DNA of 64,000 bases, taken from NCBI GenBank assembly GCA_916613615.1, contig OU744736.1, positions 55,061,600 to 55,125,599 of the forward strand, given 5' to 3'. This DNA comes from Steromphala cineraria (Eukaryota; Mollusca; Gastropoda; Trochida; Trochidae). Of this stretch, positions 9,916 to 21,494 are shown piece after piece. Made by a program: the position numbers and the translations under genes. Under the pieces are notes generated by a model. That model saw nothing but the letters and a program-made list of their open reading frames with translations, had not been told where the DNA came from and did not search any database. Numbering within the stretch: position 1 is the stretch's first letter; every line of letters starts with the position of its first letter.

Positions 9916-11985
9916 ATGTCACAGTCTGGTGACAAAGTGAGTGATGGTGATAGTGAGTCGCCTAATGACATCGCAGTCGAGAGACGCTTGCGGCTGCAAA
10001 ATGACATTATTGAATAAAAGCGTCAAAAGGTTAAAGTCAAATCTGCTTTCACCAGATCAAAAAATGCACTCGAGAGACTGGTCAATGAAGTTGGGCTTCC
10101 TTCACGCAGTGATGTTCTTGATGCTGTTGACAAAGTTTGCGCTTGTGAAAGTAGGGCAATTGATATTGTCATGAGTCTGTCTGAGTTATGTCAGCAAGCA
10201 GGTCAATTAGAAAATGCTGACAAAACTATGGATGAGTTAGAAAACATTGAACTAACTGGCAGTGAAGCTCAGGAAAGAGCACAAGCTTTTTCTCAGATCT
10301 GTATCTGCATCGTTTCCGGACACTTCTAGTATACATTCATCACACGTGCCGAAATCAAGTGTAAAGGTATCTAAAACACAAATGTTTGATCAAAACCAAA
10401 GCCTGTTATTTGAAAAACAATCTTCAGATAAACAATTTCAGAGTGTATATGGCAATGAACACTAACAAACACAACCAAAGGTAATTGATCAGAACATTGA
10501 GGTTGAGATAGACATGCAGTCAAATAAACCCAGAATTCCTTGTGAGCATCAAAGGTCTCTGTCCTCCAATGATTACGATCTTGGTAATGACATGGGGACA
10601 CAACTTAAACGTGTTTCCATTCCAATATTTTCGGGTGATACAAAGACCTATGAAAGTTGGAAGGCTGCGTGTATTGCCTGCGTTGATAAGGCTCCTGCTA
10701 CCCCTGAGTACAAGTTATTGCAACTTCGTCAGTACTTCAGTGGGGAAGCATTGAATGTCATCAAGGACCTGGGCCACAGTGCTTCAGCAAACACTGTTGC
10801 ACTCACAGTATTTAAGCGATACATGTCCCTGTGGTTGCACTTGGACGTTTGGACCGTAAATATGGTGGTCGTAGGCGCTATGTAGCACTGCAACTTGAAC
10901 AAGTGACTAGATTCAAACCAATCAGAGTAGGTCATGCAAGTGATGTGGCGAGGTTTGCTGCTTTGCTTGACATAACTGTCGTCAATCTCAAAGACTGTGA
11001 TCGAATAGACGAGTTGGGCAACGGCTCACTTTATTCTCAGTTATTGTCAAAAATGACTGAACAAATGGTTGCACAATACCAGAGATGGATATTTGATTTT
11101 CAGTTGCAAGAGTCTGTTGAGAGATTGCGCGAGTTTATCTTGCAAGAAGCACAGTTTCTAAATCTAACGTATCTGACAAAGGTAGAAAACAGGGAGTTTT
11201 CTTTGGTGTTGGTCAATCGTCTGATGAGTGTTGTCCAATATGCAAGGTGTCTGACCATAACATTTGGAAATGTAAGCATTTCAAAGATATGACCGTTGCA
11301 GAAAGATGGAATATTGCCATAAACTCTAAGCTTTGTTTCAGGTGTCTGAAAGGCAGCCACAATTCCAAAAGATGCTCACAACGTTCTAAATGTGGTATTG
11401 GTGCTTGTCCAAAGTTTCACAGTCGTTTCTTGCACAAAAATGCACAGACGCACACACCCACACCTTTAGTTTCACAGTCGATAGGTCAAGGTGTTTCACA
11501 AACATCACAGGATATTACATCCACTGGCTCGTCATTTCCCACAATGTCGTTGAGAACAGTACCTGTTGTAGTTAAGAATGGCAATGTTGAGATTGTTGTG
11601 AATGCTTTGTTGGATGACGCCAGCACACAAACCTACATTAATGAAGATGTTGCGTCGCAATTAGGTATATCAGGTCAGCTGCAAAGTATGTCGGTAAAAG
11701 TCATTGATGGGCAAAAGAAAACACTTCAGTCCATGGAAGTTGAATTTGAACTAGAAAGTTTGGATAAGTCCGTGGCAATGACAATGTCTGCTGTGACGAC
11801 ACGGCAAGTTACAGGCAAACTCAAGGTAGTTGATTGGCAGAAGTATGCCTCCAAGTACAAACATTTGCAAAACATACCTTTTCTAAAGGTGAAATCTCCT
11901 CAAACTGTAGAATTACTGATTTGGTTAGATCACTTTGAATTGCACAGTTCATATGAAGATGTTGTAGGCAATGAAGTAGTCCTGG
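9916..11985 (+). pseudogene. Broken BEL/Pao retroelement: gag, zinc knuckle, protease
   Basis: The order matches BEL/Pao elements. An N-terminal gag start at 9916 meets an in-frame TAA near 10012. The central gag block (about 10590-10800 and 10850-11240, in two frames) has the family pattern of an F-x-G-D start, a KL-x-L-x-x-Y segment and an L-x-x-K-Y-G segment. A Cys/His zinc-knuckle region follows at about 11230-11430. A protease-like domain with ALLDDAST at about 11600 lies in the frame open from 11247 to 12080. Homology stops near 11985, before any reverse transcriptase. Several frameshifts and stops separate the parts, and only a truncated, non-functional copy is present. Confidence 0.8.
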
Positions 11986-12267
11986 GGCTGAGGGGGGTCC
12001 TGTGTGCAAAAATATGTCCCCGAAGTTTGACTCTTGATTCCTGTAGGACACCCTTAGGAGATCGAAAAAAACTTGGGTAGACATTCCAAATGTGGGGCAG
12101 GAAGCTGTAATTCAAGATGGCGTCCAAGATGGCCGCCGTATCCTTATAAACCATATACATCAATCTGGATCTGTCCTACAATGTTGAATTTGATGTCTTT
12201 ACATACATGTAGGTTTTCGGGGTCAAGGAATCCAATGGAATCCTTTTGAAGGTACAAAAAGTATTAG
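11986..12267. other. Junction segment between BEL/Pao fragment and element B
   Basis: No gene seen. It begins CCTGGGGCTGAGGGGGG where the BEL/Pao similarity ends and contains AAGATGGCG repeated near 12115-12135. It ends GTATTAG against the left TIR of element B. Confidence 0.4.
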
Positions 12268-13056
12268 TAGTCCAGCAGATATGTGAAGAATTTACATACA
12301 ATTGTGCCTTTAATGATACAAGCATGAAATTTGGTACACAGATAGGGGGTACCCTAAGAGTGAAATTTGGATATAAGGACATTCCAGATTCCCTCAAAGA
12401 TTTAAATGGCGCCTGAAATGAAATAATTAATGAATTATACCAACCAGTTCAAAATCCTATCACGTGTGTTTGGTGTAAAACACAATTTAGCTTTTATGTA
12501 ATTATTTGTTGTGCAAATGCTATCAGTCTAAGTAAACCTAGCCTCAATAATACTCACTTCATTCCGATATTAAGTCTAGCAAGGTGTAGTAGAAGGTCGC
12601 GTCAGTCGATCTTTGGAATTGACCAAGCAGGGATCGTCTTACCAAGCCGCAATAGTCTGCATTCGCCCATATAACGTTGGAGGGTCATAAGGTCGGCTGA
12701 CACGACCTGATACTACATCTTGCTAGACACAATATCGGAGTGAATCGAGAATTATTGAGACTAGGTTCCAGGCGGGGGTTCCAGATATCAATTTCGTCTC
12801 TGCCCATCTCTCACCTTACGACTCAACGGAGCACCGCGCGCGGCAGACAGGCTCAACATTACATTTGAACAGATTGAGATTCTCTTATCCAAGGGGGCAA
12901 TGGGGGATATTCCGGTCCCAAACCTCAAGTCGGGGTTCTACACCCCTGTGTTCGTTCGACCCAAGAGACAAAATAGAGGCTGATTAACGATACGTTGAAG
13001 TTACCACTCCTTCCTCGTACTGCCGCCATATCTTTGTCACTTGGTTTTGTCATCAG

Positions 13057-13967
13057 TCATTCGGGACCCATTTCCGGGACCACGGCAAGTACCTCAGTGT
13101 TGTTCTGGCGGAGCGCCGTTCTCATTTGAAAGTGCTCCCATTTGAAATATCATTCGCTCCGTGGCTTTTCACCAGGGTGACGCAACAATAGTGAAATTTC
13201 TTCTCACTCACAATGTCTTGTTCACCACATACGTGGACGACGGGTTCGGTACCCATCGCTGATCACTCTGTTCAGGAGACTTGGGTTGCTGATTAAACTG
13301 TCCAAGTCAGACCTTAAGCCAACCACCTCGCTCACCTTCCTTTGCGCTATTCTGGACACTGCTGAGTCCCCAGCTAACGCTTGGTGCTTTGCTGCAGGAC
13401 CTCACTCGGAGGGGGCAGCTGCAGTTGAGACCATTTCAAGTCTTTCTAAACGTCAGGGGAAAAGTGTGCAGATTTGTGTTCCCGCTTCGCCATGACCTCA
13501 GGGAGGAGGCGAACGTCTTCAAAGGTGTCCAGCTCCACCCACTAAAGGTGATGGGAAGCGCAGCTTGGGATAGAACACACGGTAGGTGTCTGGTCTCAGA
13601 GTCAGTGTGATCTGGTGATTGTCCCTGAGCACTTACGCTCAGATGTCTGCAAGCCCTTATTAGAGATGATCATCCTACGCCTGAAAGTTAAGACAGTTTA
13701 TTGGTGGAGATGGATTTCGGAGCTGAATGCTTTGCAGGCTGATTTGCTTCGGTTTGAAGTGAGGGATGAGGGAAGAGCCACAAAGGAACTTGCACCGGAC
13801 TTCGTGTGTAAGGCAGGGTGTTTCACATTCACGCCCTTGCGTGATTGCCATTCCCCACGGACGAAGAGTGCAGTTTCTCTGCTCTGTTCCAGCTCTCCGT
13901 ATCTACTCGGAACACATGCAATCCCTCTGACAGGGGAGTAGGAGGCCTTCCCCATTCGTAGCAAAGT
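13057..13967 (+). pseudogene. Decayed DIRS-like reverse transcriptase in element B
   Basis: This is the counterpart of the RT relic in element A, with the TYVDDG box near 13227-13244 and the same disruptions. The shared breaks show that the RT was already dead before A and B separated. Confidence 0.55.
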
Positions 13968-14281
13968 ACTAAGGAGATAGATAGAGCCTTCAGTGTCTAT
14001 CTGCGGTCTGCTATCCCCGAGACTTACAAAGCCTCGGGTTGACCATGACCAGCTTGTTCAAACTTTTACGAGATCCATGCAGTCTGTGCCACCAGAGCGT
14101 TTTACATGCTGTCCGTCGGGTTGTTTTTGGAAGTCATACATGGTCTTTGCCAACCACTACCCTCGAGACGTTTCTACGGAAGACCTTACGGGAATTGCAT
14201 GTATGATGCCTCAGGTATTTGCTCAGCAACACATTTCAGGCCTTGCTACCCCAGATGGACTGCAGCTTACCGTTGGGGTAC

Positions 14282-14352
14282 GGGATAGCTCAGTCGGCAA
14301 GAGCGCAGGTCTCACGTTGCTGAGGTCTGGAGTTCGAATCCCATCCAGGCCA
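14282..14352 (+). repeat. tRNA-like SINE head in element B
   Basis: The A-box-like TAGCTCAGTCGG and B-box-like GAGTTCGAATCC match the copy in element A. The SINE body after it is mostly deleted: CCTCTG joins directly to AAGAGTGG near 14380. Confidence 0.55.
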
Positions 14353-15441
14353 AGGTGTAAAAACCTAGAGTTCACCTCTGAAGAGTGGATACATGAATAT
14401 GTGCATAAGCCGAGCTGTCGGTTATTAGCGTTCAGCAGTGTTAGACAAACTGCTGTGACTATGTGTCTCAGTTCACCCAGCTGCGAATGGGTACCCTGTG
14501 AGGCAAAGAATGGTCCCTAACTTGCGCGCCACATGTGTGGATGCTGGTTGAATACTCCCCAGGGAGTTGAATTGGAAAATTGATCGGACGGTGAAAGAAT
14601 GCCATTGACCAGGGGAAACAATATAAGCGCCTTGAGCAACCACGAGTGGATGGATATGCTCGCTATATAAATATTCATATAATAATAATAACCGGTCGCA
14701 TTCACGTGTTGTTGTTTTAAAAGAAAACTTTGCATCGCTTTTCCCTTTTTCAAGCCTTTCTTCCTGGATCTGGACTTGTTACACCCTTTTAACGGGGACC
14801 CGGACTCCTTTACCATAAGTTTGACTGTTGAGGTGGTTACCTTCCTGCTTGGGTCTCGTAGCCCTCCACAGCTGTTGTAGTCTGGGCTACCAGTACAGTG
14901 AGTCGGAGCTGGTAATAATACGTTAAATAATAGTACGTTTTTTAGTAACCGCCATTATTTATATTTTGCGTTAAGAACTCACCAATCTTTAATTCCCACG
15001 CTTGCCTCCCCTCCCCTCCTGCGAGTAGGTTGGCTCTGGTGACCGTTTTCTGAGGCTTGGTCACGTGACCAAAACTAGCCGAGGGACAGGTAACTCTCGT
15101 CTTCTTTGATCTGTGTAATCTTGTCGAGAGATCATTAGAAATTTCGAAAATCTTGATTTTTAGTGAAAAATAAAGACCAAATAATGTTTTTTGAGTCTTT
15201 TGACTTAAATTATCATCATAAACACAAAAATCCTTGGTGTGCTTCTCCAAGTACTATGACGTATATAATGTTATCTCACTACCCGAAAGCCGCCATTTTT
15301 GAATCGCCGCCATTTTTTTTCTAGGAATAAATTTAAATGTCCCTATATCTAAAAATCTTCATAACAGAATGCTCTATCAGTATATCAAGTTTCATGCTTG
15401 TATCACAAAAAGCACAATTTCCCCACATATCTGCTGGACTA

Positions 15442-16107
15442 ATATAAACCTCAGACGGCCTATTTTTGTTGTAATTGGAGTTTATTGCTTTAAAAGGTAA
15501 TTTCAATTATTCTGAAATTTCACATATTCAATTCTAAAAGTTCAGAGAAAGAAATAATTTTGTTTTTTAAAAATGGATTTTTTATAATAAACAGCAGGAG
15601 AAAAGTTGTAAGTTTAGTTAAATACAACAGTTCCCATGTGCCAAGGTTGTTCGCCCTTTACATAACAGGGTTGAAGAACTGAAATAGTTCAAGGAATTTG
15701 ATGTGATTATCGAGACTCGTACAGATATTTACGAGGATTGATTACATTCGTAAATGACAATTCTTAATGAGATTTCCTGAACGTCTATTTTTCTTATTCA
15801 GTATGTTCTAGAAACGAGACAGCCGGCTTGACTGTGGAATTAAGAGAATGAGAATTTGCAATCTTTTGGGTTCCTTGCGTGATGCTGTCTTTGTAAGAAA
15901 TCATACTTGTGGTGTCTTTTACATTAATCAGAGACACGATTCACGGGATTTTAAGGTTTCGGCGAATGACTTGTTTTAAACTTTTTAATGGTATTGATGT
16001 TTGTATTTTATCAATGAGAAAAAAAAGATATTTTCTATACTTTGATAAAAGGTTGATCTTGCTGATGGAATATAGCTGTCTGTATGCTGATCAATTGTCT
16101 TTTCAGT
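15442..16107. other. Duplicated non-coding sequence, copy 1
   Basis: Matches 33907-35302 of copy 2 apart from the copy-2 insertion 33958-34690. No supported exon. Part of it (about 15630-15760) is a diverged relative of 28640-28740, an older internal repeat. Confidence 0.5.
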
Positions 16108-16111
16108 TTAA

Positions 16112-16603
16112 AGTGACACAGAGTATATTTCTTAAATTTTTTTTTGGTTTTGATAAGCTACAAAATATCTAATATGCTGATTGAAGTTCATATCTCATCA
16201 CTAGACTTGCAAATATATCAATTTTTGCATAATATCTCTAAAATGCTTGATTTTATGGAAAAATCATGAAAGCATCTTAAAATACGTTTAATATTCGTAA
16301 TTATGCATCCAATTGATCTACATATTTGTTACAATACCTAATAAACACTATCGAATCGAATATATCTTCCTGTCAGCTTATGACAAGGTTTCAAAATTAC
16401 GTTTAGCGAATTTGCGTGTGCCACTCGAGCCACATTGTCCGGTTTTCGATCAAAATCCCGACTTTGAATGGCCGTATTTTCGCTCTTATGCACTGATGGA
16501 CCTTTAGCTTGTTATTTTCAGTAACAGTAAGTGGTTCCCGATGTAATAACATCGATTTCAAAATTTGACACATGTGATCCTATCAACATACTCTCTGTGT
16601 CTC
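16112..16603. mobile_element. 492 bp MITE with TTAA target duplication
   Basis: TTAA at 16108-16111 and 16604-16607 flanks imperfect inverted ends (AGTGACACAGAGTAT against GAGACACAGAGAGTAT). Copy 2 has a single TTAA at the matching position near 35302, giving a clean empty site. TTAA targeting is typical of the piggyBac and Kolobok superfamilies. No coding sequence is supported inside. Confidence 0.8.
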
Positions 16604-17011
16604 TTAAATATAATATGTTAGGAGCTTCCATCAAACAATACCGTATAGAAGATAAAAAGCTTAAGAATGACTTAAAATGAATTAAGAGTATTCCTACTTC
16701 AAGAATTAATTACTATTGGCTTTTGAATCTTTAACTTAGTTTACGTGATAAATAAATTCTATCAAATCACAGCAAAATAAAAGAGATGTGGCCCGATTCA
16801 GGAAATAAATTCATAATTGGGAAAAAATATTTTTTGTTCTGTTGCCTTAATTTGAAAGCGTTATTTTTTTATAATTCAATACATTTAAGTTCTAGAGCAA
16901 AAGCACTATTCCTATCGACTCGATTGCATTGTTTGAGTTTTGACGGTGTCATTTAAATGTTAATTCAGTTGTCAGGAGCAAGTTTAATATGATAATAAGT
17001 ATAATGATAAC

Positions 17012-17990
17012 TAGGACTGCCGCGGCAGTACTTAGGTCTTGAAGATTCCCGTTTGACCTTCACATACTGTTTGACCTTCACATGGCTTTTTGTCTACGAG
17101 GTAAACAGTAACTAATACATTTTCAAAATTACCATATTTCACTTGATATTCAACGTTTAAGCCTTTACAGAAAATTCAACATGTCTGCAAACATGAATCA
17201 TCTCAGGTTATACAGTGTTGTTGCTGCCTGATGATAGATAAAACATTGCCTAGTGTTTTATTGCCAATGAACTAAAGTTTTTCAATCATAAATGTATCAT
17301 AATCATTCAAAGCGAAAGTAGGATTGACCACATTGAAATGCTCCGAATTTCAATGTTAATGTTTAATCTAATTTTAATGAGATTTATCCAAGATTGTATG
17401 ATCTTTTATCTTTCATTTGATATATAGAACAAGTATTTATCATGTGTCGTTGGTTTACAATGGTTTTTCAAAAAAAAACCACCAAAACACCCGTTTTCCA
17501 AAATGCAAAGTTTGACCCTTCCTCAGGACCGGAAATGACTGTTCGCGATCGATTTTATTCTTTTATCTTGAAGACCTTGCCAATGTCTAACTATCATGCA
17601 AAAATATTTGAATTCTAAGGTCTGGTTTTTTAGTTATCTGCCCTTGAAGTTGGCGATTTTGAAATTTTGGTCAACTTTGAAAGGTCGCAGCACAAAAAAT
17701 ATTAATGTTAGCACCATTAAACTTAAAAACTTTTATGGACAATACTCCAGCTACATTCAGTATGAATTTCAGCTCTGTAGTGCAAGTATCTTCAGAGGAG
17801 AAGATTTTGCAAAAGCTTAGCATATCGATTCCAGGGTAAGGGGTATCTGCATGCCAAGTTTGGTAGAATTCGGAGCAGCCGTTTGGGCTGCAGTTGATTC
17901 ACAAAAAAAGTAATAATAATAATAATAGAAGAACTTGAAGAAATCGGATAAAAACAATAGGTCTTCCAGACTTTGTCTTGAAGACCTAAT
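17012..17990. mobile_element. ~980 bp insertion present only in copy 1
   Basis: Copy 2 reads GATAACAATATTTTA across the site (near 36858). The insert begins TAGGACTGCC and ends TTGAAGACCTAAT, and TAGGTCTTGAAGA-type words occur in opposite orientation at the two ends. Near its right end is an ATAATAATAAT tract. No coding sequence or clear target duplication was seen, and its class is not assigned. Confidence 0.55.
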
Positions 17991-19608
17991 AATATTTTAT
18001 ATTTAGCAGACGCACATTTCCACCAACTAGTGCATTCTCAAGACACGACCAGAAATATTACCCTGGTCTACCCAACGCTGGCATAAATGTCGCTACAAAT
18101 CGCCACTAATAAATTACAACTGTTTACCAGGTACCCATTTACTGCAGGGTGAACTGATGACTCAATCTAGTTTGAACAAGCTGTAGTGTTTACCTTCCAT
18201 TAGACCTTCATCAGTAACGCATTGTAGCTACTTTAATTAGATTTTCGATATTTGGGATAAATTTCCAAGAACAATAATATGACTTTGTTTCTTTTCCTGG
18301 TCTGGTTTTCCTTGTTAAGTCGTAAAAGCATTACATAAAGGCAGAAATAGTGGGATGTTCTTGTACATATAAATCTGTTTTCCATTTCCATCTAAATTAT
18401 GTTTTGAATTCCTTTGATATATATGGTATTTTACACATAAGTGTTCATTGTTTTTGGAAAAAACGAGTGTCCATTTAAACCACCTTTAAGCAATGAACAA
18501 ATTTTGATTGCTAATCTAGTCCATTATTCACAACACTATAATGAATTCGCAAAATATTCCTATGGTGAGTGTTGAGTTCCTGTCACGAGTCCCATCTCTT
18601 GACACATGGTGCCTGTTGTCATGATTTTTTGTTATAATATCACAAAATATAAACATTAAAATGTCTATCGACGTGGTGACTTGAATCCTCTAGAGTCGAT
18701 GATTGTAAGAACAAGATTAAAACCTGAAACAATAATCGAAGGATGAAAACGGATGAAACTTCGAGTCTTGCAGCTTGATGATCTTAAAGTTTGCAATTTA
18801 GTTTTTATACTTTCATCGGTTTAAACGTGACAGAGGATTATTCAGAAATATTTTTCAAAACCAAGGGGGCGTTTTAATTGTTTATTCGTTGACTTTAATT
18901 CGGTTATTATTGTGTTATTCACTGTTTTAGTTGAGAGGAGTACACTACTTCTAATGTTAATGAATATTATTTCAAAGTTGTAGTGTTTACTTGTATTTCC
19001 AATTGAGATTGGGGATGATTTTGAATCAGGGAATTGTGTCCGAAGGTTGTGTTTTATTTATTTGTTTAATTTTGCAAAGAAAAAAATATCTCTACATACG
19101 GATGCTGAGAAGACGGTCTCTCGCTTGGTTAGCACTTGGTGTTAGCCAGATATGCTCTTTTTAGCTTCAACTAATGGGATCTGTAACTGTACAATTTGAT
19201 CTATCAAATCAATGTTACACAATGTGTGGATATGTTGTAAGATGAAGTCGGCATTCAATCTACTTAGAAGAAGACGATACAGATTTAAACATTGAGTCTG
19301 TATCTCATGAAGTCTTAGTAGGTCTACCCATTCCATTGTAGAGAAACTTAAGGTTTTCTTTGTACCATACTGTCTTAAATGTAAACAATTTTTAAAGATA
19401 AAAAACGTATATTCATATTCATGTATTTAAACACCTAGAGACAGTCATCTTGGTCGCTTTATCAAATACCTGATATAGTCTTAGTGTGTGTGTACTCATC
19501 TGCCCACGTGTCGTTGTCTCAGTACTAACATACCATAGAGAGCGATCAACTGATATCTGTTTATAGAAATCAATCTCACAGATATAAATTTACAAACTTA
19601 GCTATCTG
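17991..19608. other. Duplicated non-coding sequence, copy 1
   Basis: Matches 36859-38679 of copy 2. No exon is supported. An open frame on - at 19142-19336 is disrupted in copy 2 and has no recognised family. Confidence 0.5.
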
Positions 19609-19624
19609 GGGCCGTATTTATAAA

Positions 19625-19810
19625 AATTCTTAGAGTTCTTAAGAATTCTTAAGTCACCAAAATTCTAAGAATTACCTAAGATTCACTCTTAAGTGTTAAG
19701 ATTTTCTTAAGTCCTATTCATAAAACTTTTTACTCTAAGAATTACTCTTAACTATGGCCCATTTTTAGGAGTCCTCATGCAGCACTCCTAACTTGTTAAG
19801 AATTGTCTTA
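19625..19810. repeat. Left subterminal TTCTTAAG-rich region of Harbinger
   Basis: Several TTCTTAAG or CTTAAGAATT palindromic words follow the TIR, and the same words occur inside the right end (about 28355-28500). Such subterminal motifs are plausible binding sites for the transposon proteins. Confidence 0.6.
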
Positions 19811-19821
19811 TCTTATCCAAC

Positions 19822-21494
19822 ATGGCTGCTCGGGTGCGTCGCTTGAGAGAATTTAGATTAAGAAAAGATGTCTTAGCAGACTACAACAATGAGGAATTGA
19901 TAAAGAGGTACCGTATGGACTTGGGGGGCATCATTTATTTGACAAATTTAGTTCGTCATCACTTGACAAGTCCCACTAAACGGAATTCATCTTTGGACGC
20001 TGAGACAAAGATTGCCATCACCTTACGTTATCTAGCTACTGGAAAGATGCAACTTTGTAGTGGCGATGACTTTGGTGTGAGTCAGCCCACTGTAAGTAGG
20101 GTCATCTCAGAAACATTAAATGTACTTTGTGATCCACAAATAGTAAGACAGTTCATAGCCTTTCCTACTTCCCAGCAGGAAACACAGCGCCATAACAGGC
20201 AGTTTCATGCACTCGCGGGTTTCCCCGGTGTAGTTGGCGTCATAGACGGCACGCACGTCCGTATCCTAAGCCCGACCCAAGATGAAGCTGAATATGTAAA
20301 TCGGAAGAACTACCACTCGCTAAATGTCCAATTAGTCTTTGATTCGGACTCCAACATACGAGATGTCGTTGCCAAGTGGCCCGGCGCTACACACGACGCA
20401 CGCATATTCAACGAAAGTGGCGTTCGTCAGCTGTTCGAGAGAGGCTTGGTGCCAGCTGGATCCCATTTACTCGGAGACAGTGGCTACCCCTGCAAGCGAT
20501 ATCTCCTAACACCATATCTGCATCCACATGCTGGACCAGAGACTAATTACAACAGGTATTTTGATTGTTTACTTTCTAAATCACAGACACGTCAAAGTAA
20601 TCACAACATGGAATGAGAGTAGCTCCCCTTTGCCATTTGGTTCAATATATAATATGGATTCGGATTTTAACGAAAAGAAAACGTACATTTAAAACAAAAC
20701 CAAACAAAACGAAAAGTATTAGGCATAATTTAGATCATGTTATTGTCAATCAAATGAAATGCATCGTTACAAAATAAGTGTTTGAATACCATATTATTTA
20801 ATGTAATAGTTATTATATATAATCAGTTAATGACAGACAATTTAATTTGTAAATAAAAAATAATCATACTCTTACTTCCAATAATCTGTTCCATATAAGA
20901 ACAGAGAAATTGAAATTTTATCAACTTCATTCACAGGTGTAAACATATATTTGTATATATTTTTATAAAAATCAAATATATTTATTTAAAACCTGTTTGC
21001 AGGTCTCACAAGATTACAAGAAGCGTTGTTGAGAGGGGGATTGGACAACTCAAACGCAGGTTTCATGTCTTGCATGGAGAGATTAGATTAGCACCAAACA
21101 AGGCCTCAAAGGTTGGTAAATATCTTGTGATGTTTGAATTTGACTGCTTTTACAATTAGTAATTATTCTATGCATGAAGTTTCAATATAATGAATATGTT
21201 TAAATTGAAAACCTCTATGTAACATGGAATTCCATCAAAACCAACATGTGATGTAAAATGCACTTACAAGTAAGTTATACTGTTATCCACAATTATTTTT
21301 TCACTAAAGAATTAATTATATTTAAGGTTGTGATAGCATGTGCAGTCCTGCACAACATCTGCAAGGCGAGAAATATCCCTCTACCTCTAGGACAAGACGG
21401 ACACCAAGATGGACAGCGACCACCTCCACTACTTGTCCAACAACCAGCAGATGGTGTTCGATATCGCCAACAATTTGTCAACCTTCACTTCTAG
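19822..21494 (+). CDS. PIF/Harbinger transposase (HARBI1-like), three exons, apparently intact
   Basis: Exons are 19822-20555, 21003-21111 and 21327-21494. Junctions AACAG|GTATTT, TTTGCAG|GTCTC, AAAG|GTTGGT and TTTAAG|GTTGTG keep one frame and give 336 aa, near the usual HARBI1 length. Putative catalytic acids are Asp142 (GVIDGTHV), Asp192 (GATHDARIF) and Glu255 (SVVERGIGQLKRRF, in exon 2). GDSGYP lies at 218-223. A helix-turn-helix-like region with SQPTVSRVI precedes the DDE domain. The last exon gives the conserved CAVLHNICKARNIPLP block. The ATG chosen lies just after the left TIR and subterminal repeats. No stop or frameshift was found, so the protein could be active. It needs a Myb-like partner for nuclear import and DNA binding, encoded convergently at 24563-28104. 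Confidence 0.92.

Larger units (their letters stand above)
1551..15441. mobile_element. 13.9 kb composite insertion bounded by two copies of one TIR element
   Basis: The outer ends are inverted: TAGTCCAGCAGATATGTG begins at 1551 and its reverse complement ends at 15441. ATA lies immediately outside on both sides (1548-1550 and 15442-15444). Copy 2 shows the uninterrupted site CCCATATAAACC with a single ATA at 33907-33914, so the whole 13,891 bp behaves as one insertion with a 3 bp target duplication (a 4 bp ATAT reading is possible). Inside are element A (1551-4817), 7,450 bp of unrelated DNA, and element B (12268-15441) in direct orientation. Either the outer ends moved the whole block, or one element inserted and then recombined with a second locus or a circle carrying the same element. 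Confidence 0.85.
12268..15441. mobile_element. Element B, second copy of the 3.2 kb TIR element
   Basis: It starts TAGTCCAGCAG at 12268 and ends CTGCTGGACTA at 15441, in the same orientation as element A. Only scattered differences were noticed, for example GCTCAGTCC in A against GCTGAGTCC in B, plus a 94 bp deletion corresponding to A 3664-3757. The foldback recurs at 12536-12768. Its left flank (GTATTAG) and the right flank of A (TTAATAAG) do not form a clean target duplication, although TTA occurs one base off. Confidence 0.75.

Noticed and set aside
4818..12267. Clean target duplication at the inner flanks of elements A and B
   Set aside because: The right flank of A (TTAATAAG) and left flank of B (GTATTAG) share TTA only with a one-base offset, so no firm claim is made.
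16313..16507. 64-codon open frame inside the 492 bp MITE
   Set aside because: Short, unrecognised and confined to a non-autonomous element; compatible with chance.
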